Shown: positions 29,147 to 37,643 of the stretch, one piece after another
Position numbering within the stretch: the stretch's first letter is position 1
How the letters are laid out: each line of letters starts with the position of its first letter
Assembly: GCF_900111875.1 (NCBI RefSeq)
Contig: NZ_FOJU01000001.1
Span: forward strand, 1,025,186-1,089,185
DNA length: 64,000 bases
From: Poseidonocella pacifica
Lineage (GTDB): Bacteria > Pseudomonadota > Alphaproteobacteria > Rhodobacterales > Rhodobacteraceae
Reading direction: 5' to 3'
The notes under the pieces: model-generated
Database searches by the model: none
What the model saw: only the letters and a program-made list of their open reading frames with translations
Told to the model about the DNA's origin: nothing
Made by a program: the position numbers and the translations under genes

Positions 29147-29175
29147 GAACTCTCACAACGTCATTTCTCAGATGG

Positions 29176-30102
29176 TTAGCGGATGCCTTGAGCCGAAAGC
29201 TCGACCACCTGCGCCGCTTTGTCGGTGGTGATCAGGTTCGGGCCAGAAGGCACGTTGCCGCCGGGCACCAGCCCGTAGCTTGCGTTCATCGCAAGGAACA
29301 CAACCGGCAAATACCCTTGCAGGAATTGCTGTTGGTCGATGGCGAAAGCCGCGTTGCCCGCGGCGACATCCTCGAGGAAGCCCGCAGAGAGATCGAAACT
29401 CGCGACATTGACTTCACCGGTGCGGCCCACGGCTTCGACGGCCGCGACGGCAGGTTCGCCCACGAGCGATGCGCCAAGCCCCATGACCGTGTCGATATCG
29501 GGGTTGGAATCGAGCGCGGCCTGAACCTTCGCCTGGACTTCTGCGGGATCGTTCTGGGTCGGGATGACTTCAACCGAACCGCCAAAGCCTTCGGCAAACC
29601 CTTCGCAGCGCAGATCGAGAGAGACGTTTCCGACCTCCTGGTTCACGCAGATGCCGGTCGTACCGCCCATCTCTGCCAGCTTTTCGCCAGCGACCTTACC
29701 GGCAGTGAACTCATCCTGACCGACGTGCAGCAGCGCGCCCAGTTCCTTGGAGATGTCGGAGCCCGAGTTCATCGAGATGACCGGAATACCTGCCTCAACC
29801 GCGCGGCGGATTGACGGGCCAAGCGCATCGGCATCGGGTATGGAGACGACAAGCCCGTCCGGTTCCTGATTGACGGCGGCATCAATGAGCTGGCTCATCT
29901 GCACCATGTCAAAAGTTTCGGGGGAGCGGAATTCCACGTTCGCACCAGTGTGCTTGGCGGCCATATCCACGCCATTCTTTACCACCGACCAGAACGGATC
30001 GTTCGCCTGACCATGTGCCACGACGAGAATATCCTGCGCAATCGCGGGCCCACCTACGGCGATGCCTGCCACCAGCGCGGCGGTTTTCATAAGTCTATCC
30101 AT
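29176..30102 (-). CDS. Sugar-type ABC transporter periplasmic binding protein (probable inositol)
   Basis: A 308-residue periplasmic binding protein of the ribose/inositol type (peripla_BP_4). A signal peptide (MKTAALVAGIAVGGPAIAQ) is followed by VVAHGQANDPFWSVVKNGVDMAAKHTGANV, PDGLVVSIPDADALGPSIRRAVEAGIPVISMNSG, the hinge EVGNVSLDLRCEGFAEGF, and FDLSAGFLEDVAAGNAAFAIDQQQFLQGYLPV. It heads the transporter-iolCDEB unit. A TGGAA-N6-TTCCA operator lies about 130 bp upstream. The inositol substrate is inferred from neighbours. Confidence 0.93.
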   Translation of the reverse strand: MDRLMKTAALVAGIAVGGPAIAQDILVVAHGQANDPFWSVVKNGVDMAAKHTGANVEFRSPETFDMVQMSQLIDAAVNQEPDGLVVSIPDADALGPSIRRAVEAGIPVISMNSGSDISKELGALLHVGQDEFTAGKVAGEKLAEMGGTTGICVNQEVGNVSLDLRCEGFAEGFGGSVEVIPTQNDPAEVQAKVQAALDSNPDIDTVMGLGASLVGEPAVAAVEAVGRTGEVNVASFDLSAGFLEDVAAGNAAFAIDQQQFLQGYLPVVFLAMNASYGLVPGGNVPSGPNLITTDKAAQVVELSAQGIR

Positions 30103-30230
30103 GTTTCCTCCCTAGGAACGTAAGCCGGATCGCCGCCAGAGGCGGCGGCCCTCCCCGGCCGAATTCAGGGTTTCCCCCAGTGATGCCGCAAAGCGACCTT
30201 CGTAAACGCTCCGACATCTTTGCATCATTA

Positions 30231-30246
30231 TGGAACGTTTATTCCA
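30231..30246. promoter_or_regulatory. Putative RpiR/IolR operator (TGGAA-N6-TTCCA), site 1
   Basis: TGGAACGTTTATTCCA lies 1 bp beyond the stop of the RpiR gene and about 130 bp upstream of the binding-protein start. It has the same arms and spacing as site 2. From memory, GGAA-N6-TTCC is the motif described for the RpiR-type IolR of rhizobia, so the match is meaningful. It should control the transporter-iolCDEB operon. Confidence 0.8.
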
Positions 30247-30247
30247 T

Positions 30248-31102
30248 TTATTGGTGAGTCGGCATTTCTGTCAACCTTTTCTCTCGCCGCGCACCGACGA
30301 GCACGGCGAGGGTGGTGGTCAAGGTGATTGACGCCGTGAGAGAGCGGAAGCCCGCCACTTCGTCCTCGCGGGCAAAGAGCAGGTCAGCGGCGAATACACT
30401 CAAGGGGCAGTCTTCGGAATCAGTCAGGCCAAAGACGGTTGCGCCCCGCTCCGATGCATCCCGCGCCAATTGCACCGTCTGGGCGGAAAAGGGTGCAAAG
30501 GTCACCGCAAAAACCACATCCTCTGGGCCGACCAAATGGCGCATGTCGAGCGAACCGACGTCCGAATGAAGCATGGCGGGCACCTCCATCTTGCCCAACA
30601 AATAGGACAGATTGCTGACCACCGAGAAGGCACGCTTCACCCCTATCAGGTGGACAATCCGCGCTTCCGCCATACGGATCGCAACTTCGTTCAGCGTGTC
30701 ACTGGTAACCGTATTAGCTAGCGTTATGAGGGATTTGTGACCAGCCTCTGAGAAATCGGATAAAAGTTGCACGTCGTCCCGCGCTGCCTCGGGGCGCAAC
30801 TGCGCCAGGCGCTGCCCATAGTCGGGCCGAAAGGAAGTGTACTGCTCGCGAAACAGCGCCTGCATTTCAGAATAGCCAGAAAACCCGAGAGATTGGGCAA
30901 AGCGCAGATAGACTGACGGTGCCACCCCCGATGCCGTCGCCATTTCTGACACGGTAGAGACCGCGATGAGATGCATATTCCGGCGCGTGAACGACGCGCA
31001 TTGCCGAAGCCGTTTTGGCAGGCTGTCGGCAAGACTATCGAGACGCTCGAACATCTCTATGATGCTCGACGGCGGGCTAGAAGGAGGTTCGTTTCTGGGC
31101 AT
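30248..31102 (-). CDS. RpiR-family transcriptional regulator of inositol genes (IolR-type)
   Basis: A 284-residue regulator. The N-terminal HTH of the RpiR type (LPKRLRQCASFTRRNMHLIAVSTVSEMATASGVAPSVYLRFAQSLGFSGYSEMQALFREQY) is followed by a C-terminal SIS sugar-isomerase-like sensor domain (IVHLIGVKRAFSVVSNLSYLLGKM, EDVVFAVTFAPFSAQTVQLARDASERGATVFGLTDS). It probably senses a phosphorylated inositol catabolite and represses the flanking genes through the two TGGAA-N6-TTCCA sites. ATG 31102 has a GAGGGG site upstream; the ORF extends nine residues further. Confidence 0.92.
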   Translation of the reverse strand: MPRNEPPSSPPSSIIEMFERLDSLADSLPKRLRQCASFTRRNMHLIAVSTVSEMATASGVAPSVYLRFAQSLGFSGYSEMQALFREQYTSFRPDYGQRLAQLRPEAARDDVQLLSDFSEAGHKSLITLANTVTSDTLNEVAIRMAEARIVHLIGVKRAFSVVSNLSYLLGKMEVPAMLHSDVGSLDMRHLVGPEDVVFAVTFAPFSAQTVQLARDASERGATVFGLTDSEDCPLSVFAADLLFAREDEVAGFRSLTASITLTTTLAVLVGARREKRLTEMPTHQ

Positions 31103-31151
31103 GGTGATCCCCTCTCTTGACAGTACCACTATAAGGCCCCATCACGGTATT

Positions 31152-31167
31152 TGGAATGAAAATTCCA
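31152..31167. promoter_or_regulatory. Putative RpiR/IolR operator (TGGAA-N6-TTCCA), site 2
   Basis: TGGAATGAAAATTCCA sits in the 79-bp divergent gap between the RpiR gene and the plus-strand oxidoreductase remnant. Its arms and spacer length are identical to site 1. The position allows autoregulation and control of the iolG side. Confidence 0.8.
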
Positions 31168-31181
31168 TATGGGAGGGAGCA

Positions 31182-31582
31182 ATGGATATTGGACTCGGCC
31201 TGATTGGCACGGGCTTCATGGGCAAGGCGCATGGGCTGGCATATCACGCCGCCGGACCCGTTTTCGGAGACTTATCGAAAGTCGGACTCGCCTGTCTATG
31301 CGACACCCCGCCCGATATGGCGCTGGCAATGGACGAACAGTTCGGTTTTGCGGGCCCGACGGATGATTGGCGGGCGCTGAACGATCGGCTGGATATCGAC
31401 ATCGCGGTAATTGCCTCGTCAAATGCGCCTCACCACCCGATTGCGCTTGCCTCCATCGTCGCGGGCAAGCACGTCCACTCTTGAAACTCCTCGCGCTCAC
31501 CCACGACGACGCGCTTTGAATTGAAGCCGTGATCCATGCCACTGATGTCTCAGCCCGTGAAGGCCGTCGCATCCCTCTCTGA
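31182..31582 (+). pseudogene. Gfo/Idh/MocA-family oxidoreductase remnant with internal deletion
   Basis: The first 100 codons (31182-31484) are an intact Rossmann N-terminus of a Gfo/Idh/MocA dehydrogenase (GLIGTGFMGKAHGLAYHAAGPVFGD ... IVAGKHVHS) and stop exactly where family members continue with the CEKP catalytic motif. In another frame, 31520-31582 encodes what looks like the family C-terminus (IEAVIHATDVSAREGRRIPL, then stop). It is preceded in that frame by a TGA. About 270 codons appear to be missing. The remnant retains a good start and lies directly after operator site 2, so it was probably the first gene of the iolG operon, perhaps an inositol or scyllo-inositol dehydrogenase paralogue. 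Confidence 0.85.
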
Positions 31583-31593
31583 AAGGAAATCAA

Positions 31594-32595
31594 ATGAAAG
31601 TCGCACTTTTCGGCGCAGGCCGCATCGGCAAGGTTCATGCCGCATCAATCAAGATGGATCCACGCTCCGAGCTTGTGGCCGTCACTGACGTTATGACGGA
31701 GGCCGCAGAGGCCCTCGCCAAGGAGCATGGGATTGCTGTGCGCTCGCCGCAGGAGATTCTAGACGATCCGTCCATCGATGCGATCCTGATTGCCTCCTCC
31801 ACCAATACGCATGCCGATCTGGTCGAGGCTGGTGTAAAGGCGGGCAAGGCTATCTTCTGTGAGAAACCCATCGACCTCTCGCTTGAGCGCGCCCTACAGG
31901 TCCGCGCCATTGCGGCGAGCCACGATCGCCCGATGATGATGGGCTTCAACCGCCGCTTCGATCCCAACTTTGCCGCTGTCAAAGCCGCGCTGGATGCGGG
32001 CGACGTTGGCAAGGGGGAGCTTTTGTCCGTCACTTCCTATGACCCCGCCCCGCCGCCGGTCAGCTATATCAAAGTTTCTGGCGGCCTCTATCGGGACATG
32101 ATGATTCATGATTTCGATATGTGCGCCTTCCTCTTCGGGATGCCCGTGTCGGTCATGGCGCATGGCTCTTGCCTCGTTGATCCCGAGATTGGCGCTGCGG
32201 GGGATGTCGACACCGCTGTTGTCGTACTCACCTATGCCGATGGGCGCCTCGCCACCATCCGCAACTCCCGGCGCGCCCTTTATGGCTATGACCAGCGGGT
32301 CGAAGTGCTTGGCTCCAAAGGAACTTTGGCTGCGGAAAACGTGGTTGAGAACACCGTGGTCACAACGACCGAAGCCGGCGTCGTCTCCGCAAAACCGGTT
32401 TACTTCTTTTTGGAGCGGTACATGCGGGCCTATGAGATCGAATGGCGCGCCTTCGTGGATGCCTTCGTCGGCGTGTCCCCAGTTCCGGCCTCGATACAGG
32501 ATGGGGTGAATGCCCTCGCCCTCGCCGAAGCCGCGCACCGTTCCTTCCTCGAAGGTCGCCCGATCGAAATCACTTCCGCCCTGACGGGAGCGTAG
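31594..32595 (+). CDS. iolG: myo-Inositol 2-dehydrogenase (IolG)
   Basis: A 333-residue NAD-dependent dehydrogenase oxidising myo-inositol to 2-keto-myo-inositol, the first catabolic step. It shows the Rossmann motif FGAGRIGKVHAASI, the CEKPIDLS catalytic Lys, and the DMMIHDFDMCAFLFG block with the catalytic Asp-His pair. GFNRRFDPNF is the typical IolG loop. AAAGGA precedes ATG 31594. It lies 12 bp after the oxidoreductase remnant and 4 bp before the next gene. Confidence 0.95.
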   Translation: MKVALFGAGRIGKVHAASIKMDPRSELVAVTDVMTEAAEALAKEHGIAVRSPQEILDDPSIDAILIASSTNTHADLVEAGVKAGKAIFCEKPIDLSLERALQVRAIAASHDRPMMMGFNRRFDPNFAAVKAALDAGDVGKGELLSVTSYDPAPPPVSYIKVSGGLYRDMMIHDFDMCAFLFGMPVSVMAHGSCLVDPEIGAAGDVDTAVVVLTYADGRLATIRNSRRALYGYDQRVEVLGSKGTLAAENVVENTVVTTTEAGVVSAKPVYFFLERYMRAYEIEWRAFVDAFVGVSPVPASIQDGVNALALAEAAHRSFLEGRPIEITSALTGA

Positions 32596-32598
32596 CGC

Positions 32599-33372
32599 AT
32601 GGCCTTCGCGCTCGCGGCTTGTGCCGAAATGCTCTGGCAGGATCGACCTATCGAATGGCGATGCTCACAACTGGCGGACATGGGGTTTCAGGTCGGACTG
32701 TGGAACTGGTGTGACCACGACCTGAACAAGCTTGAGCGGTCGGGCGCGACCTTTTCCATAATGAACGGCTATCTCGAAGGACGACTGGGCGACGATGAGG
32801 GCGCAGACATACTGCTGGCCTCCGCGCGAGAGACGGCGGAGGTTGGAAAGCGACTGGGTGTGGCACGGTTGAACCTGCACGGAACCGGCCTCGGCGATGG
32901 CGGACGCCCCAAGTTGGCTGAGGTCGCCACGCCGCAAAAATGGCTCAAGGCGCGAGATACCTTGCATCGCATTTGCAATCTGGCCGAAGAGTTGGGGGTG
33001 ACCTTTGCGCTGGAGAACCTGAACCAGTCAGTCGATCATGCGGGCGTCCCCTTCGCGCGGGCAGAAGAGACGCTTGCACTTGTCTCTGCGGTCAACCGAC
33101 CCGAACTGCGCCTGAACCTCGATCTGTACCATGCCCAGATCGGCGAAGGAAATCTGATCGAGCTTTGCAAGGCCTGCCTGCCTTGGATCGGAGAAATACA
33201 GGTCGCCGATGTTCCCGGACGCTGCGAACCCGGAACGGGAGAGATCAATTACCCCGGCATCTCTCGCGCGCTTTCCGTCATGGGGTACGACGGCACCATA
33301 ACCTTGGAGGCATATGCGTCCGAAAGCGAGGATGCCGCGCTGGAGGCATTCCGAACGGCTTTCGCGGGCTAA
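32599..33372 (+). CDS. TIM-barrel sugar isomerase/epimerase-like protein
   Basis: A 257-residue xylose-isomerase-like TIM barrel, nearest by eye to hydroxypyruvate isomerase (Hyi) or IolI/IolE-type proteins. Metal-ligand regions are VTFALENLNQ (Glu), LRLNLDLYHAQIGEG (Asp, His), IGEIQVADVPGRCEPGTGEINYPGI and TITLEAYASES (final Glu). It starts 4 bp after iolG and is co-transcribed with it. A role as inosose isomerase is plausible from position, but hydroxypyruvate isomerase cannot be excluded. Confidence 0.85.
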   Translation: MAFALAACAEMLWQDRPIEWRCSQLADMGFQVGLWNWCDHDLNKLERSGATFSIMNGYLEGRLGDDEGADILLASARETAEVGKRLGVARLNLHGTGLGDGGRPKLAEVATPQKWLKARDTLHRICNLAEELGVTFALENLNQSVDHAGVPFARAEETLALVSAVNRPELRLNLDLYHAQIGEGNLIELCKACLPWIGEIQVADVPGRCEPGTGEINYPGISRALSVMGYDGTITLEAYASESEDAALEAFRTAFAG

Positions 33373-33411
33373 GGCGATCGGGGAAGCCCCGCAATCAATG
33401 TTTGGAAAAGA

Positions 33412-33487
33412 TGGTGCCCCCACACGGACTCGAACCGCGGACCTACTGATTACAAATCAGTTGCTCTACCAGCTGAGCTATAGGGGC
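33412..33487 (-). tRNA. tRNA-Thr(TGT)
   Basis: On the minus strand a 76-nt cloverleaf begins GCCCCTATAGCTCAG and ends with encoded CCA. The anticodon loop TTTGTAA in the stem CTGAT/ATCAG gives anticodon TGT (threonine, ACA codons). The T arm GGTTCGAGTCC is intact, and the acceptor stem pairs GCCCCTA with TGGGGGC. Confidence 0.97.
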
Positions 33488-33530
33488 ACTGGCGGCCCAT
33501 TTAGCGAACTGTCGCGGACAGTGCAATCCA

Positions 33531-35192
33531 TCAACGACTGGATCGGGCCAAAAATCCTACTGCGGTGAGACCAACCAGAATAACCAGCACCGCGGCAGGC
33601 GCGGCATCGCCCAGATTTTCAAGGCTGGCCTGCTCATAAACACGGGTGGCGAGCGTGTCGTAATTGAAGGGACGCAGCAGGAGTGTCGCGGGCAACTCCT
33701 TCACACAGTCAACAAATACGAGCAGCAGCGCGGAGAGGGTCGAGCCTCGGATCAGCGGCATGTAGACGGCCGTGAGTGTTCCGCCGAGTGAGCGACCGAG
33801 TGAGCGTGCAGCCATCGGAAGGCTGCCCGGGATTTGCCCCATCGCCGCATCTGCTGCACCTTGGGCGATGGCAAAGAATCGAACCGTGTAAGCCAGAACC
33901 AACGCCGCAGCGGACCCAGTCAGCAACAGCCCCGGATCCCACCCTGTGGTCGCTTCCAAAACATCCGCCACACGTTGATCGAGCGCCGCCAGCGGCAACA
34001 GAATCCCGACGCCAAGCACCGCCCCCGGCGCGGCATAGCCGATCGTGGTCACGGGGAGCAGCAACTGCGGCAACTTCCGCCCGGAAAGGCGTACACCGTA
34101 GACCATGAAGAGCGCCGCACCAATCGTCACACATGACGCGATGCCCCCCACGGTGATCGTGTTCCAAAGCGCGGCGATGAGCCCGGCATCCTGCCACTGC
34201 TCCGCATTGACGAGCGCGTGGCTCAGAATGACGGCGAAGGGCAACACAAAGCCAGTGAGGAACGGCACGAGGCAAACAAATGTCGCGCCCCAGGCTACAG
34301 CCCCCTTGAGAGTTGCGCGCGCGACAGGGGCATGGCGCCCGGGCATTGCATAGCTGCGGATGCGCCGCCTGCTGCCCTTTTCCAAGGTCACGAGCACGAC
34401 CACCAGAAGCAGGACCACGGAGGCGATCTGGGCCGCGCCGCCCGCGTTCCCCGCCTCCAGCCAGACCGAGAAAATCCCAGTAGTGAGAGTTTGGACCGCG
34501 AAGTAATCGACGGTGCCGAAATCGTTCACCGTCTCCATCATGACGATGGCCGTACCTGCCGCGATAGCTGGTCGCGCCAGGGGAAGTCCGACGCGCCAGA
34601 ACCGCCCCCAAGGGCCCGCGCCCAACGACCGGGCAACTTCATCCGCGCGGCCCGACTGTTCGCGGAATGCCGCGCGGGCCAACAGATAGACATAAGGAAA
34701 GAGCGCCGATGCCAATACGATGATGGCGAATCCCATGCTGCGAACCTGCGGAAACCAGTAATCGCGCGCAGACGACCATCCGAAGAACTCACGAAGCGCC
34801 GTCTGCACCGGCCCCGCATATTCGAGGAAATCGACCAGAGCATAGGCACCCACATAGGCCGGGATCGCAAGGGGCAGAAGCAAGAGCCATTCGAGCCAGC
34901 GCGCGCCGGGAAACCGATACCGCGCCAGCAACCATGCCGCGCCCGTACCGACCAATGCAGCAAGCGCCCCGACCCCCCCCATCATCAGAAGAGAATTGCG
35001 CATATAGCGCGGGAGCGTCGTTGAAATCAGGTGGCCCCAGATATTCTCGGTCGGGTGCAGCGCGATCCACAACACGGCGACGATCGGCATCAGAACGATG
35101 GCCGCGATGATCCCTGCCCCGATCGAGAACGGGTTGAGCGCGGTGCGGCGCGCCGGGATACGCTGATCCTTGTCGAAACTCATTTCCGTCAT
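33531..35192 (-). CDS. Iron(III) ABC transporter permease (FbpB/AfuB type)
   Basis: A 553-residue permease with two fused BPD_transp_1 halves, as in FbpB/SfuB-type ferric iron importers. About twelve hydrophobic helices are visible, and each half carries an EAA-like loop (DEVARSLGAGPWGRFWRVGLPLARPAI and the C-terminal MAARSLGRSLGGTLTAVYMPLIRGS). The cognate binding protein and ATPase are not in the window. ATG 35192 is chosen, with ATG 35183 as alternative. Fe3+ is the likely substrate by family; thiamine-type relatives exist. Confidence 0.88.
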   Translation of the reverse strand: MTEMSFDKDQRIPARRTALNPFSIGAGIIAAIVLMPIVAVLWIALHPTENIWGHLISTTLPRYMRNSLLMMGGVGALAALVGTGAAWLLARYRFPGARWLEWLLLLPLAIPAYVGAYALVDFLEYAGPVQTALREFFGWSSARDYWFPQVRSMGFAIIVLASALFPYVYLLARAAFREQSGRADEVARSLGAGPWGRFWRVGLPLARPAIAAGTAIVMMETVNDFGTVDYFAVQTLTTGIFSVWLEAGNAGGAAQIASVVLLLVVVLVTLEKGSRRRIRSYAMPGRHAPVARATLKGAVAWGATFVCLVPFLTGFVLPFAVILSHALVNAEQWQDAGLIAALWNTITVGGIASCVTIGAALFMVYGVRLSGRKLPQLLLPVTTIGYAAPGAVLGVGILLPLAALDQRVADVLEATTGWDPGLLLTGSAAALVLAYTVRFFAIAQGAADAAMGQIPGSLPMAARSLGRSLGGTLTAVYMPLIRGSTLSALLLVFVDCVKELPATLLLRPFNYDTLATRVYEQASLENLGDAAPAAVLVILVGLTAVGFLARSSR

Positions 35193-35298
35193 GGGAATTT
35201 CCTGACCGAAACGCTTGCCGCTGTCCAGAGCGGGCGCGGCATTGCCAAGCCAATGGCGATCCGCTACGCCGAGCAAAACGAGGCAGAAGGCCCTTTTG

Positions 35299-36174
35299 AT
35301 GAAGATCGCCCTGCATATTGGCGCCCATTCGACCGATGAGGACCGCTTGCTCAAGGGGTTGCTGCGCAATGCCGATCTCCTGCGCGAGCACGGAACCCAC
35401 GTTCCCGGCCCGTCACGATATCGTCAGCTGCTGCGAGAGACGATGCTGGCCCTGATCGGCTCCGACCCGGCGCCCGATACGCGGGAAATCCTGCTCGATG
35501 CCATTCTCGAAGGCGACGGCTGTGAGCGTTTGGTGCTCTCGCATGAGAGTTTCGCCTGTTTGCCGCACCGGATCTTTGATGAAGGACAGTTCTATCGGCT
35601 GATGGGCAAGCGCCTCGCCAGCTTCGCCGAGCTTTTCCGCGCGGACGAGTTGGAGATATTTCTCGCCATCCGCGATCCGGCTAGCTTCCTGCCTGCGGCT
35701 TTCGCACAGGTGCGCAACCGCAGTTTTGAGGATTTTCTGGGAAGCGCCGATCCTGAGCGCATCAGTTGGCTGGAGCTGCTCAACCGGCTGAAGGCCTCGG
35801 TTCCGGGGATTCCGCTTACCGTGTGGTGCAATGAGGATACCCCCCTTCTCTGGGGGCAGATCCTGCACGAACTTGCGGGAATTCCAGCGGATATTCCGAT
35901 GGAAGGCGAACTTTCCCTAGTGAGTGAGATCACCGACCCGACGATCTTCGCGCGGCTCAGCGAACACCTTGAGGAACGCCCGCCTGCGACGGCGGAGGGG
36001 CGGATGCGCGTCATCACGGCCTATCTGCGAGAGGGGGCCATTGCAGAGAAAATGGTACAAGACGCGGACTTGCCCGGCTGGACAGATGATACGGTACAGC
36101 GCCTCGGGGCGCTCTACGACGCCGAGTTACCGTCGATCCGTGCCTTGCCCGGCGTCAGGTTTCTGGAGCCCTAG
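35299..36174 (+). CDS. Conserved rhodobacterial protein of unknown function (sulfotransferase-like)
   Basis: A 291-residue cytoplasmic protein. It starts MKIALHIGAHSTDEDRLLKGLLRNADLL, which resembles the P-loop-like start of sulfotransferase or capsule-related proteins but lacks a GxxGxGK motif. Later segments are LVLSHESFACLPHRIFDEGQFY, EIFLAIRDPASFLPAAFAQVRNRSFEDFL and WCNEDTPLLWGQILHELAG. I recall similar proteins as hypothetical in Roseobacter genomes. It diverges from the iron permease and its stop overlaps the next, convergent stop by four bases. ATG 35299 follows AGAAGG; the longer frame is not conserved. Confidence 0.75.
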   Translation: MKIALHIGAHSTDEDRLLKGLLRNADLLREHGTHVPGPSRYRQLLRETMLALIGSDPAPDTREILLDAILEGDGCERLVLSHESFACLPHRIFDEGQFYRLMGKRLASFAELFRADELEIFLAIRDPASFLPAAFAQVRNRSFEDFLGSADPERISWLELLNRLKASVPGIPLTVWCNEDTPLLWGQILHELAGIPADIPMEGELSLVSEITDPTIFARLSEHLEERPPATAEGRMRVITAYLREGAIAEKMVQDADLPGWTDDTVQRLGALYDAELPSIRALPGVRFLEP

Positions 36175-36934
36175 CGCCCGCACGTTTCCGCGGCGCGGGT
36201 CAGCGAGCTTGGCCTAGTATACGCGCCGATATCCCGAGGCACGAGCACCCCGCGCTCGAGGCGCGTCGCCATGATCCGCGTCCAGTTCGCATTGGCGGTA
36301 ATGATCTCTGGGGGTCCGTCACAGTCACGTATGCCGCCGGGGATCTCGGCCCAGCCGATCCGATGGTTGGTCAACCCGTCGATTGCGGCAATTTCCGACA
36401 GTTCCCCGCCCGCAAAGCGCCATACCCTCAACGTCTTTGCCAGATGGGGGCGGTCCACATAGGCGATCTCCATCTGTCCGTCCCCGTCGAAATCCGCCGC
36501 TCCGACCGGGGCAAGCCAGCGGTGCGTGTGACCGATATAGGGGGTGGCGGCACGCAACCCATCGGCACCATAAACAGACAGGCGCGCGCCGCGCGTCATA
36601 TCGGTTTCCACCACGATCACCTCGGCCATGCCGTCGGCATCCAGATCGACAAGGCGCGGCGTCAAATCCTCGAACACCCGCGTTTGCGGCAGGCGAAGTA
36701 TCCGCGTCGCACCGCCCTCAACCGTCAACCGAAGTGCGCCCCACTCCATGGCATCGCCGAGGATTGCATGGTCATAGCGATCGGTAGGTTCAGCGAACTC
36801 GGCCTGAACAATCGACTGGGGTTCCTGTGCCAGGCTCACCCCGCCGAGCAGGGCAAGACAGAGGCTGAACCAAAGGCATGCGGAATGGGCGGGGGAACAC
36901 GAAGGCCGCATCAACCTCGGTCGCCCCCGGCGCA

Positions 36935-36935
<1 letters not shown>
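36171..36935 (-). CDS. Exported FG-GAP/VCBS-repeat-like protein
   Basis: A 254-residue exported protein. A signal peptide (CLWFSLCLALLGGVSLA) is preceded by a basic stretch. The body has repeated Ca-binding-like blades with Asp-rich turns (LVDLDADGMAEVIVVE, GAADFDGDGQMEIAYVD, GGIRDCDGPPEIITAN) typical of FG-GAP/VCBS beta-propellers. Its role is unknown. ATG 36935 overlaps the ferredoxin stop as TGATG; ATG 36911 (MRPSCSPAHSA) would give a more conventional signal peptide. It is co-transcribed after the ferredoxin gene. Confidence 0.8.
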
Positions 36936-37475
<540 letters not shown>

Positions 37476-37643
37476 TCCATCCGTCGTTGCCATCCTTCGC
37501 AGCTCAGCGCGATGACGCCGTTTCCGCACACCACATTCTCCCGGACGTGACCCGCAAGACGTGAAAGCCGAAAGGGGCCCGCTTACGACGGCACTTTCAG
37601 TTCACATCGTAACCATCTGTACTCAATTATAAAACTAAATTCC

